Assembly: GCA_040905285.1 (NCBI GenBank)
Contig: JBBDRV010000003.1
Span: 1-13,316, forward strand
Reading direction: 5' to 3'
Source: JBBDRV01 sp040905285
GTDB lineage: Bacteria; Bacteroidota; Rhodothermia; Balneolales; Balneolaceae
DNA length: 13,316 nucleotides
Made by a program: the position numbers and the translations under genes
Part shown: piece after piece, positions 1-6,984 of the stretch
How the letters are laid out: every line of letters begins with the position of its first letter
Position numbering within the stretch: the stretch's first letter is position 1
The notes under the pieces: model-generated
What the model was told of the DNA's origin: nothing
Seen by the model: the letters and a program-made list of their open reading frames with translations, nothing else
The model's database searches: none

Positions 1-53
1 ACTGTGCCAAAATCTCATCCTGCTCGCTTTCTGTTCCCAAGTCCGACAGACTG

Positions 54-2315
54 CTAGGGTTTTAAATGTCGATTCAGGTAATCGGTGTATGTCTGATAAA
101 GCAGAAAATAGCTTTGTGCATTATAGGCGACCCCGTGGTCTCCGGGCGGATAAATTCTCAGGTCGATATCGATTCCCTCGTCGGTAAAAGCCCTTACCAT
201 CTGCATGGTATTCTGTATGTGTACATTCTCATCCATGGACGAGTGGGCGACCAGCATCCGGGCATCCAGGTTTTCTGCGTGAGCCATGACGGAACTGTTG
301 ATATAGCCGTTCTCGTTTTCACTGAGAAGACCCATGTAGCGTTCGGTATAAATCGTGTCGTAAAGCCGCCAGTCGGTAACCGGTGCGGCTGCAATGCTGA
401 CCTTAAAGACTCCGGGATGGAGTACGGGCGCAAGAGCGGCCAGATAGCCGCCATAGCTGTGGCCGCGGATAGCCGCCCGGTCACCGTCTATCCAGGATTT
501 TTCCTCTGAAAGCCAGTTTATGGTTTCCACATAGTCTTCCGCTTCCGGATGCCCCAGGTTTTGATAAACCGATTTTTCAAAATCACGGCCGTAGCCGCCG
601 CCGCCCCGGTTGTTGATGTTGACGATCACATACCCCGACTGGGAGAGGTATTGATTCCACCCGTTGGTTTCAAACTCATTGAATACCCCCTGGGAACCCG
701 GTCCGCCGTAGATGTTCAGAATCAGGGGATAGCTCCCGCCGGGATCAAAATCGTACGGTTTAATCATGTAACCGTCCAGTGTCCGGTCGTCGGAGGTTGT
801 AAAGCTGAACAGCTGCCGTGGTGAATAGGCAATCCTGTCTGTAAAGTTAACCACAGACTGATTGTCGACCAGCTTTTTCAGTTGTCCTCCTCCGTTTTGC
901 GTGGTTCGCAATTCAACCTGGACCGGGGTCTCCGTGTTCGAATAGGTGTCAATGTAAAAGCGTCCGTCCGGTCCCATGCTGAAAGAGTGCCGTCCCGCTG
1001 ATTCCGTATACCGGTGCTTGCCGCCGCCGTCAAAACCGATGGAGTAAAGGTGGCGCTCCAGAGGGGATACTTCAGTCGATTCATACCAGATCCTGTCACT
1101 GCCGGTGTTGACCGCATGGACATTGGTTACTTCCCATTCACCCGATGTGACCTGGTTGACCAGATTGCCGTCATAGTCATACCGGTAAAGGTGACTCCAG
1201 CCGTCCCTGTCGGAAATCCATAGAAATTCATCGCGCTCTTCGGGAAAGAAGAAGAGATCCTCGATTCCGGCAAAGAAATCATTCACGTCGATCCATCCGT
1301 GGTCCGCTTTTTCCTCCATAACTTTTCTGCCGCTGCCGTCATGTACATTGTGAAAGGTAAGTGTCAAATGATTTTGCGGACGGTTCAGATGGACGACAGC
1401 AAGTTCGTCGTCCCCGGCCGTCCAGTAGATTCTCGGTATGTAGCCACCGGCGTCATCCGCATCTATCCAGGTCTGGTCCCCGGTTTCCACATCCACCACA
1501 CCGATCCTCACCTCCGGATTGTCCGCCCCCACTTTGGGATAGGGTATCTCTGTATACTGCGGATACTGCCCTTCATAGTCCGTGGAGGAAAAAAACTGAA
1601 CGTGTCGTTCGTCACTTTGCCAGTAGGCAATATACCGGCTGTCGTGAGACCATTCCCAGGCCTGTACTTTTCCAAACTCCTCTTCATATACCCAGCCGAA
1701 CCTGCCGTTGTAGAGGTGCTCTTCCGAATCGAATGTGAGTTGTTCGCTGCGGCCGCTGTTCAGATCGTAAACATACAGCTCTCCATTCCGTCCGTAGCCT
1801 ATTTTCTGTCCGTCGGGGGATAACTGAGCCGTAAAGGCATCTTCAACAACCAGTTCAATTGTTTCATCCTCAATGGAATAATAGTAATAGTCCGAGATCC
1901 CGGAATACCGGTATACAGGGGTGACATTGGTTCTGAAGACAAGAAACCGGTAGTCGTTCGACCACTCAAAGGACTCGAAATAAAAAGGGTCGTCGGTTTC
2001 CGGGAACGTATGTTCTGCAGGGTCGAATATCAGTTTATCTTCATCATCAGCAGGAGAATAAGCACGAATTTCCCCTGTATTGGTCCGCGGATCGCGGTTG
2101 TAATACGAGTAGCGTTCACCGCCCTCAATCCACAGTATATTCCGCGGGCCTTCATCTCCCGACAGGGCGGCGGCGGCAGAAAGTGCCTGCCGTACATCCG
2201 TGTACAGCTGTTGTTCCTGGGCGTATGTATCTGTCACCTGGACGGCGGTTGTAAACACCATCACCAGAACAGAGAGGATGAGCTTAGCTGACATATGTAT
2301 TCCGTTTGTTGTCAT
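54..2315 (-). CDS. Secreted dipeptidyl-peptidase IV (peptidase family S9B)
   Basis: Serine exopeptidase expected to release Xaa-Pro (or Xaa-Ala) dipeptides from peptide N-termini, probably in the periplasm or at the cell surface. A hydrophobic signal segment near the N-terminus ends at a likely signal-peptidase site TYA|QEQ (after residue 32). A beta-propeller spans roughly residues 55-490; it contains WVYEEEF with E211-E213, the glutamate motif that binds the substrate N-terminus in DPP-IV. The C-terminal alpha/beta-hydrolase domain has nucleophile S620 in GHSYGG, D695 in MDENVH and H727 in GDHGV, a complete triad. Length (753 aa) is normal for the family. The usual GWSYGG is GHSYGG here. 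The start is uncertain: the second Met (codon ending at 2294, MSAKLIL) gives an equally good, shorter signal peptide, and neither start has a clear Shine-Dalgarno. It lies 94 bp downstream of the phosphohexomutase on the same strand; functional linkage is not evident. Family call is firm; exact specificity is inferred. Confidence 0.93.
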   Translation of the reverse strand: MTTNGIHMSAKLILSVLVMVFTTAVQVTDTYAQEQQLYTDVRQALSAAAALSGDEGPRNILWIEGGERYSYYNRDPRTNTGEIRAYSPADDEDKLIFDPAEHTFPETDDPFYFESFEWSNDYRFLVFRTNVTPVYRYSGISDYYYYSIEDETIELVVEDAFTAQLSPDGQKIGYGRNGELYVYDLNSGRSEQLTFDSEEHLYNGRFGWVYEEEFGKVQAWEWSHDSRYIAYWQSDERHVQFFSSTDYEGQYPQYTEIPYPKVGADNPEVRIGVVDVETGDQTWIDADDAGGYIPRIYWTAGDDELAVVHLNRPQNHLTLTFHNVHDGSGRKVMEEKADHGWIDVNDFFAGIEDLFFFPEERDEFLWISDRDGWSHLYRYDYDGNLVNQVTSGEWEVTNVHAVNTGSDRIWYESTEVSPLERHLYSIGFDGGGKHRYTESAGRHSFSMGPDGRFYIDTYSNTETPVQVELRTTQNGGGQLKKLVDNQSVVNFTDRIAYSPRQLFSFTTSDDRTLDGYMIKPYDFDPGGSYPLILNIYGGPGSQGVFNEFETNGWNQYLSQSGYVIVNINNRGGGGYGRDFEKSVYQNLGHPEAEDYVETINWLSEEKSWIDGDRAAIRGHSYGGYLAALAPVLHPGVFKVSIAAAPVTDWRLYDTIYTERYMGLLSENENGYINSSVMAHAENLDARMLVAHSSMDENVHIQNTMQMVRAFTDEGIDIDLRIYPPGDHGVAYNAQSYFLLYQTYTDYLNRHLKP

Positions 2316-2409
2316 GTTCTGTTCAGTGCATCATGGTTTTTCTGATCCCCATCAACCGCAGATCTTTCAGTGTGTTGTCTGCCTGCGGCCGTATCAGGTC
2401 TGAGGGCGA

Positions 2410-3834
2410 TCAATCCTGCTCCAGTATTTCCGGGCTGTCCACCAGTGAGGTTGCTTCCGTGACAATGGAGACAGCTTCATCTTTATTGCCCGCCTCGGAA
2501 TAGATCCGCAGGACCGGCTCCGTTCCGGAAGGGCGTATAAGAAGCCATGATCCATTATCCAGTATATGCTTTACACCGTCGGTAAACTGCCATTCAACTA
2601 TTTTCCGGCCGCCGATCTCCGTCAGTTTCTTTGACCGGCAATAATCCATCATGGCTGTTTTCTTGCGGTCTTCCGTATGGAGATCGTTCCTGTAGGTCGC
2701 ATGCACGCCGAATTCGTCGAATAAATCCTGTACCAGTTCACTCAGCGGTTTTCCGGCCCTGACCATCATTTCGGTTATCAGCAACCCGATGAAAATGCCA
2801 TCCCTTTCAGGTATATGGTTTTTTACTGCAAGCCCGCCGGACTCTTCTCCCCCCACCAGCACATCTTTCCCTACAATCAGTTCAGCTACATATTTAAAGC
2901 CTATCGGCGTTGTTTCAATGGGAAGTCCGTATTTTTCAGCCTGTTTATCGAGCATTGTTGTGGTTGAAAATGTTTTTACAATCGTGCCTGTCATTCCTTT
3001 TTCCTGGCTGAGGTATTTCACAAGCAGGCTTAGTATCTGGTGGGAATCCACATAGGTTCCTTTCTCGTCGAACATGCCGAGGCGATCCGCATCCCCGTCA
3101 TTGGCCAGCCCCACGGCACAACCTTTTTCAGGTACCAGGCGTGCAAGCTCCTTCAGATTTTTTATGATCGGTTCGGGTGGAGTGCCGTTAAAGGAAGGAT
3201 TTATTTCACTGTGGATTTCAATTGTCTGGTCGCCCAGAAGTTTTTTAACCAGACCTGTGCCGGAGCCATACATCGGGTCGTGAGCAATTCTGATCCCGCT
3301 TTTCCGTATAACGTCCAGATCGAGGTTGTCACGGATTACGTCAAGGTACTGCTCCGTAAGATTGATCTCTCTGATAACGCCGGTTTGCAGGTATTGTTCG
3401 TAAGAGGATGGTTTAAGCGTACTGTTAAACTGATTATAGCGTTCTTCCACACGGGCGATCTGCCCGGGTGACGCAGGCCCTCCGAACGGCGCCTTAATCT
3501 TGAAGCCGTTGTATTCAGGAGGATTGTGGCTGGCCGTGATTACAATTCCGACAGCACCGTACTCGCGGGCACCCCAGCTGACAGCCGGTGTGGGTGCGAT
3601 TGTATCGGCCATCCGAACCGGTACCCCCATTGCAGCAAAAATGGCTGCAGAGTGCCGGGCAAACAGCCGGCCCATAAACCTCGCGTCATATCCGATAACA
3701 ATACCGTTTTCAGTGATATTCTCGTCTAATATCCAGCGTGCGGCGGCCTGTGAGACTCTTCCAAGATTTTCAAATGTATAATCTTTTGCAATGACGGCTC
3801 TCCATCCGTCTGTTCCGAATTTTATATCTGTCAT
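2410..3834 (-). CDS. Phosphoglucomutase/phosphomannomutase family protein (alpha-D-phosphohexomutase)
   Basis: Cytoplasmic mutase interconverting hexose 1-phosphate and 6-phosphate, feeding glycogen, cell-wall or exopolysaccharide precursors. All four family signatures are present in order: the phosphoserine loop TASHNPPEYNG (S102), the metal loop DGDADR (D246, D248, D250), the sugar-binding loop GGEESGG (328-334) and the phosphate-binding loop RPSGTEP (434-440). At 474 aa it has the four-domain length of the family and appears complete. The start is supported by AGGAAAT directly before the ATG. The TASHNPPEYNGFK form resembles the phosphoglucomutase-like branch rather than GlmM, but glucose versus mannose or glucosamine specificity cannot be decided from sequence alone. 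It lies 238 bp downstream of oxyR on the same strand and has its own candidate promoter, so it is probably transcribed independently. Confidence 0.93.
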   Translation of the reverse strand: MTDIKFGTDGWRAVIAKDYTFENLGRVSQAAARWILDENITENGIVIGYDARFMGRLFARHSAAIFAAMGVPVRMADTIAPTPAVSWGAREYGAVGIVITASHNPPEYNGFKIKAPFGGPASPGQIARVEERYNQFNSTLKPSSYEQYLQTGVIREINLTEQYLDVIRDNLDLDVIRKSGIRIAHDPMYGSGTGLVKKLLGDQTIEIHSEINPSFNGTPPEPIIKNLKELARLVPEKGCAVGLANDGDADRLGMFDEKGTYVDSHQILSLLVKYLSQEKGMTGTIVKTFSTTTMLDKQAEKYGLPIETTPIGFKYVAELIVGKDVLVGGEESGGLAVKNHIPERDGIFIGLLITEMMVRAGKPLSELVQDLFDEFGVHATYRNDLHTEDRKKTAMMDYCRSKKLTEIGGRKIVEWQFTDGVKHILDNGSWLLIRPSGTEPVLRIYSEAGNKDEAVSIVTEATSLVDSPEILEQD

Positions 3835-3962
3835 ATTTCCTGGATTTGGTTAGGTTTTTATAAATCAGGCCGGTGGTTCCGTCTGTGGTTTTCCGGCTCT
3901 TCATACACGTTTTTCGGGTTTTCTGACGATGCTGTGGCTGTAGAATATCTCCTGACAAACTG

Positions 3963-3970
3963 CAAAGATA
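3963..3970 (-). promoter_or_regulatory. Candidate Bacteroidota-type -7 element (TATCTTTG) for the phosphohexomutase
   Basis: On the minus strand this reads TATCTTTG followed by C, a full match to the TAnnTTTG -7 consensus of the Bacteroidota primary sigma factor. It lies about 130 nt before the mutase start, giving a leader of roughly 120 nt. The -33 TTG element is not convincing: TTG trinucleotides occur upstream but at 13 and 25 nt rather than about 19. Assignment is by motif only. Confidence 0.4.
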
Positions 3971-4041
3971 CCTGAAATTACTGCAACACACTTTACAACA
4001 GAAATTCAGCCCCGTCCGGTCGCTTGTATCCGACGTTGCGA

Positions 4042-4066
4042 TCTGCAGGAAGCCCGGACCTGCAGA
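4042..4066 (-). terminator. Inverted repeat just after oxyR, possible weak terminator
   Basis: Perfect 8-bp arms TCTGCAGG / CCTGCAGA are separated by 9 nt, starting a few bases past the oxyR stop codon. No T-tract follows on either strand, so it is not a canonical intrinsic terminator. It could end oxyR transcription inefficiently or stabilise the 3' end. Confidence 0.3.
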
Positions 4067-4072
4067 CGGATC

Positions 4073-5005
4073 CTATTCGAGTACGATCTTTCGTGAACCG
4101 CTATCCAGTTCAACCGGCAGATTTTCCAGTATGTCCTCCTTGAATGCTTTGATCATATTCTGTTTCAAAAATTTCCTGCCGTATGCAAGGCGTACTTTTC
4201 TGCCGGGAACGGGATCTGAAAATTCTTTGATAACAGCTTTTGAATAGCTTTTGTCAAAATCGTGAACGGACAGAAAAGGCATCAGTGTCATACCGAAGTT
4301 CTGCTCCACCAGCTTTTTTAAAGTTTCAAGATTACCGCTTTCGAACCGGATGGACAGGTTTCCGTTTTGCTTCTGTTTCTTGCAGAGTTTCAGGGTCTGT
4401 TCCCTCAGGCAATGACCTTCATTCAGAAGCCATATATCCTGGTTTTCCAGATTTTCCGCGGTTAGCCGTTCAGACTCTGCCAGAGGATGACTGAGTGACA
4501 GAAAGCCTACAAAAGGTTCCGTATAAAGGTCCTCTGTGTAGATCGTATTCTGTCCCGGTGGTGTTGCTATTATTCCTGCATCCAGTGTATCGCCGGACAG
4601 TCTTGCAAGAATATCACTCGTCAGAAGCTCTTCAAAGACAAGTTCCGCTTCCGGGTATTTGTTGACAAATGAACTCAAAAACAGGGGGATCAGGTAGGGC
4701 GCAATTGTCGGAATTACCCCGATCCTGAACGTGCCCCTTATGCTTCCGTCCGACAGTCTGGCCGTATCTTCAATAACCCTGGCCTGCCTGAGTATCCGGG
4801 CTGCCTCTTCAATAATCGTTATCCCGATCTCCGTCGGGACCACCGGTGATTTGGAGCGGTCAAAGATTTTAACACCCAACTCTTCTTCCAGCTTGTGGAT
4901 CTGCATGCTGAGTGTCGGCTGCGTTACATATATTTTCTCTGCTGCAGTAGCAAAGTGCCGGTACTTGTCGACAGCCACGATATAGGAAAGCTGGGTTAAG
5001 GTCAT
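4073..5005 (-). CDS. oxyR: OxyR-type hydrogen-peroxide-sensing LysR regulator
   Basis: LysR-family transcription factor with an N-terminal winged helix-turn-helix (about residues 1-60, with ATAAEKIYVTQPTLSMQI as the HTH region) and a C-terminal substrate-domain fold (about 90-300). The redox loop NEGHCLREQTLKLC places cysteines at 199 and 208, the same numbers and spacing as the disulfide-forming pair of E. coli OxyR. H198, T100 and T129 also fall at the E. coli positions lining the peroxide pocket. Length (310 aa) is normal. By analogy it forms a C199-C208 disulfide on oxidation and activates peroxide-defence genes. No catalase or peroxiredoxin gene lies in the window, so its targets are elsewhere or unknown. 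It is divergent from acylphosphatase across a 109-bp region containing dyads; OxyR commonly represses its own gene. Confidence 0.93.
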   Translation of the reverse strand: MTLTQLSYIVAVDKYRHFATAAEKIYVTQPTLSMQIHKLEEELGVKIFDRSKSPVVPTEIGITIIEEAARILRQARVIEDTARLSDGSIRGTFRIGVIPTIAPYLIPLFLSSFVNKYPEAELVFEELLTSDILARLSGDTLDAGIIATPPGQNTIYTEDLYTEPFVGFLSLSHPLAESERLTAENLENQDIWLLNEGHCLREQTLKLCKKQKQNGNLSIRFESGNLETLKKLVEQNFGMTLMPFLSVHDFDKSYSKAVIKEFSDPVPGRKVRLAYGRKFLKQNMIKAFKEDILENLPVELDSGSRKIVLE

Positions 5006-5018
5006 AACTGATTATTTG

Positions 5019-5026
5019 TATTTTTG
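5019..5026 (+). promoter_or_regulatory. Candidate Bacteroidota-type -7 element (TATTTTTG) for acyP
   Basis: TATTTTTG matches TAnnTTTG and lies about 90 bp before the acylphosphatase start. It directly abuts the first dyad of the divergent region, so a regulator bound there could touch RNA polymerase. No good -33 element is visible upstream, in what is already oxyR coding sequence. Confidence 0.33.
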
Positions 5027-5064
5027 ATTCAATATATGAACTTGAGTGAACAGAGCATGCCTGT
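5027..5064. promoter_or_regulatory. Two dyads in the oxyR-acyP divergent region, candidate OxyR/LysR operator
   Basis: Dyad 1 is TTCAATATATGAA (5028-5040), with TTCA/TGAA arms and an exact T-N11-A LysR box. Dyad 2 is ACAG-N7-CTGT (5050-5064), with perfect 4-bp arms. Their centres are 5034 and 5057, 23 bp apart. The known OxyR site is two ATAG-N7-CTAT dyads with centres 22 bp apart, so the geometry is similar although the bases differ. The dyads lie 22-59 bp before the oxyR start. A separate 10-bp palindrome CATGGCCATG follows at 5069-5078. The operator role is inferred. Confidence 0.35.
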
Positions 5065-5114
5065 ATCCCATGGCCATGCATGAGCGGAGAGCTTAAATGT
5101 AAAGGAAAAAATAA

Positions 5115-5393
5115 ATGGAAACAGTTCAGAAGCATCTGTTTTTAAGCGGGCGCGTTCAGGGCGTCGGCTTTCGTCACTATACCTATAAAAATGCAGTTAA
5201 AATGGGAATCCGGGGCTGGGTGAGGAACAGAAATGACGGTCGTGTAGAGGCAGTGTTACAGGGGCCGGGGGATGAAGTGAACAGGATTGTGGAAAAGCTG
5301 AAATCGGGTCCTCCATCATCTTCTGTGGACAAGGTTGAGGTAAAGGATGAGCCGGTAGATACCGGGCAGTTGTCGTTTGAAGTTATCCGGTAA
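5115..5393 (+). CDS. acyP: Acylphosphatase
   Basis: Small cytoplasmic enzyme hydrolysing carboxyl-phosphate bonds such as those of acyl phosphates. The family signature GRVQGVGFRHYT (12-23) holds the phosphate-binding catalytic R20, and GWVRNRNDGRVEA (34-46) holds catalytic N38. Length (92 aa) is typical and the protein is complete. The start is well supported by AAAGGA eight bases upstream of the ATG. It is the first gene of a plus-strand run and diverges from oxyR; whether OxyR regulates it is unknown. The following 220 bp to the thpR remnant are non-coding repeats. Confidence 0.95.
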   Translation: METVQKHLFLSGRVQGVGFRHYTYKNAVKMGIRGWVRNRNDGRVEAVLQGPGDEVNRIVEKLKSGPPSSSVDKVEVKDEPVDTGQLSFEVIR

Positions 5394-5401
5394 CAGTTTT
5401 T

Positions 5402-5450
5402 CCCTGATTCCCTGATCGGCCCCTGATTCCCTGATTCCCTGATCGGCCCC
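5402..5450 (-). other. Potential G-quadruplex motif on the minus strand
   Basis: The C-tracts of the repeat (5402-5404, 5410-5412, 5420-5423, 5429-5431, 5437-5439, 5447-5450) read as six runs of three or four G on the minus strand. The loops are 5, 7, 5, 5 and 7 nt, which satisfies the G3+N1-7 pattern. A seventh run at 5460-5463 follows after a 9-nt loop. The plus-strand transcript of acyP would be C-rich here, so any quadruplex would form in the template DNA strand. Folding is predicted only. Confidence 0.55.
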
Positions 5451-5501
5451 TGATCGGCGCCCCTGATTGAAGGCTCTGATTGAAGGCTCTGATTGAAGGC
5501 T
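5402..5501 (+). repeat. Compound short tandem repeat (CCCTGAT family)
   Basis: Seven copies of CCCTGAT occur in about 66 bp. The units are CCCTGATT (5402, 5421, 5429), CCCTGATCGGC (5410, 5437, 5448) and a further CCCTGATT beginning at 5461. That last one merges into three exact 13-bp copies of CTGATTGAAGGCT (5463-5475, 5476-5488, 5489-5501). The pattern implies repeated slippage with at least two nested unit types. It begins 8 bp after the acyP stop and is probably not coding: a long minus-strand frame crosses it, but that frame overlaps acyP and thpR codons. Confidence 0.9.
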
Positions 5502-5557
5502 CTGTCCTCAGGCCGGAAAGGCAACCCGAAGTGAAGCCGGCGGTTCAGAAGAATCCG

Positions 5558-5621
5558 CCCTGTGAAATTCAGGACTTGTGAAATACACAACTTGTGAGAT
5601 GTGTGACTTGTGAGATATTTT
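5558..5621 (+). repeat. Four imperfect 16-bp tandem units (ACTTGTGA type)
   Basis: Units start at 5558, 5574, 5590 and 5606 with exact 16-bp spacing. The last three begin ACTTGTGA and the third and fourth share ACTTGTGAGAT. The first is more diverged (11 of 16 positions match the second). The array ends where recognisable thpR codons begin, and its last unit supplies the in-frame stop at 5611-5613. It is unrelated in sequence to the CCCTGAT array upstream. The stretch 5502-5557 between the arrays shows no recognisable feature. Confidence 0.75.
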
Positions 5622-5967
5622 ATCGCCATACCGTTATCAGACAGGATCGGGCAGGTTTCCCGCAAAGGGTCCTCCCCGCGTTCTGTGGATGGGTGTGAAC
5701 CGGCCTGAGGAGTTGATGGCACTTCAGAAAGATATAGCCCGGATCGCTGTCGGGGCAGGCGCAGAACAGGACCGCCACAGTTATAAACCGCATATAACCC
5801 TTGCCAGGATAAAAAAAATGCTGCCCGGAAAAATCGTTGAAAGCCGGCTCCTGCCGTCCCTCGAAACGGAAGCCGCTGTTATGACCGCGGATCGATTTAT
5901 TCTTTACGAAAGTGTGTTGAGCAGTACAGGAGCGAAGCACCGGGAAGTCAGGGTGTATACTGCCTGA
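5614..5967 (+). pseudogene. thpR: 5'-truncated RNA 2',3'-cyclic phosphodiesterase (ThpR/LigT), C-terminal half only
   Basis: Members of the 2H phosphoesterase family have two HxTx motifs, one in each half. Here only the second half is present. The frame reads PYRYQTGSGRFP then PPRVLWMGVNRPEEL, matching the family's central GxFP...RVLWxGV segment. Next comes PHITLAR, the second motif (His codon at 5791-5793), and a normal C-terminus ending at a TGA. Translating back from RVLWMGV, homology continues without an ATG to about 5614 and meets a stop at 5611-5613. None of the three upstream frames shows a first HxTL motif. A Met at 5689 could start a 92-aa fragment, but it lies inside the conserved core and would lack half of the active site. 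The simplest reading is loss of the N-terminal half. The frame downstream is otherwise undamaged, suggesting a recent event, an assembly error or retained partial function. Confidence 0.75.
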
Positions 5968-5987
5968 AAAAAAACCGTGTTGGCCGG

Positions 5988-6809
5988 ATGAAAAGAGTGA
6001 TGAATCTGTTGCTGGTTATCGGGACAGGCTATGTGATTTTACTCCTGGTTCTGTTTTTGATACAGAAGAGGATGATCTATTTCCCTGTCGATGAGGTGGC
6101 AGGCGATCCTTCCGCCTATAGTCTGCCATGGGAAAATGCTGTCATTGAAACAGAAGACGGTCTGAAGATTCAGGGGTGGCATATACCCCATGAACAGTCG
6201 GATAAAATCCTGCTTTTTTCCCACGGGAATGCAGGCAATATGTCCCACCGGCTGGAACTCCTTGATCTGCTGCACAGGGAAGGGCTGTCTGTCTTTATTT
6301 ACGACTATCGTGGATACGGCAACAGTGAAGGCCGCCCCGGGGAAAAAGGAATATACAAGGATATCCGTGCCGCCTGGAATTACCTGACGGAAGTCAAAGG
6401 GTATGCGGAGAATGATATCATACTTTTCGGCAGGTCTATGGGAGCAGCCGTTTCCGCTTACTTTGCACAGCATGCAGCCCCGGCAGGCCTCGTCATCGAG
6501 TCCGGGCTGACCAGTGTGAAAGCAATGGCATCGGAGATTTATCCCTTCATCCCGGCCTTTCTCGTGCGGCAGGAATTTGCGACAGTCGATTATCTGGAGA
6601 ACGTCAGTGTTCCGGTATTGATCATGCACAGCCGGGAGGATTCAATTATAGGATTCAGCCACGGGGAAAAACTTTTTCGGGCCGCCCGGGAACCTAAATA
6701 TTTTGCGGAACTGCGGGGCGGGCATAGCAACAGCTATATCATTTCCGGTGATCTCTATTTTGACGCGCTGAAGGCATTCATTAGCCGGCTGGAGAAGCCG
6801 GACAGATGA
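5988..6809 (+). CDS. Membrane-anchored alpha/beta hydrolase (BEM46/ABHD13-like)
   Basis: Serine hydrolase with one N-terminal transmembrane helix (about residues 6-25), then an alpha/beta-hydrolase domain. Visible features are the oxyanion-side motif HGNAGN (79-84), YDYRGYGNSEG (105-115), the nucleophile elbow GRSMG with S150, acid D218 in HSRED and H246 in GGHSN, so the triad is complete. Length (273 aa) fits the YfhR/BEM46 group, whose physiological substrates are mostly unknown; esterase activity is likely but the substrate cannot be named. It starts 20 bp after the thpR remnant and may be cotranscribed with it. GGCCGG before the ATG is a poor ribosome site; the Met at codon 5 is an alternative start that would shorten only the cytoplasmic tail. 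Confidence 0.85.
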   Translation: MKRVMNLLLVIGTGYVILLLVLFLIQKRMIYFPVDEVAGDPSAYSLPWENAVIETEDGLKIQGWHIPHEQSDKILLFSHGNAGNMSHRLELLDLLHREGLSVFIYDYRGYGNSEGRPGEKGIYKDIRAAWNYLTEVKGYAENDIILFGRSMGAAVSAYFAQHAAPAGLVIESGLTSVKAMASEIYPFIPAFLVRQEFATVDYLENVSVPVLIMHSREDSIIGFSHGEKLFRAAREPKYFAELRGGHSNSYIISGDLYFDALKAFISRLEKPDR

Positions 6810-6825
6810 GGTGAAGATTTTCTGT

Positions 6826-6843
6826 ACCGGATTTCCTTCCGGT
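6826..6843 (+). terminator. Small hairpin after the hydrolase, weak terminator candidate
   Basis: Perfect 6-bp arms ACCGGA / TCCGGT flank a 6-nt loop 16 bp past the hydrolase stop. No T-run follows, so termination is doubtful. The rest of the 175-bp gap before dnaE shows no clear promoter. Confidence 0.2.
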
Positions 6844-6984
6844 TTACCTGCTTCGGACCACGGTGAGGGTATTTCGCCGGGCAGATGAAAATTAACGGAA
6901 AAGAGGGTATGAACATTTGTCGTCTGTCATCTATATTCCGGGGGAAAACTGACTACCTGATACCGGCAACTCAACCTTCTCGGC

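Noticed and set aside
1..57. Plus-strand open frame ending at a TAG at 55-57, and a minus-strand ATG at 16-18
   Set aside because: Either could be the edge of a neighbouring gene, but 18 or fewer codons with no recognisable sequence cannot support a call.
2356..2388. Inverted repeat CCGCAG / CTGCGG between the mutase and the peptidase
   Set aside because: Arms of 6 bp with a loop of 21 nt and no T-tract; too weak for a terminator call.
5402..5621. CRISPR array
   Set aside because: Units are 8-16 bp and directly adjacent, with no unique spacers of CRISPR length and no cas genes in the window.
5183..5722. Minus-strand open frame of 179 codons across the repeat region
   Set aside because: It overlaps acyP and thpR codons that are clearly real, has low-complexity repeat-derived sequence in the middle and no recognisable domain.
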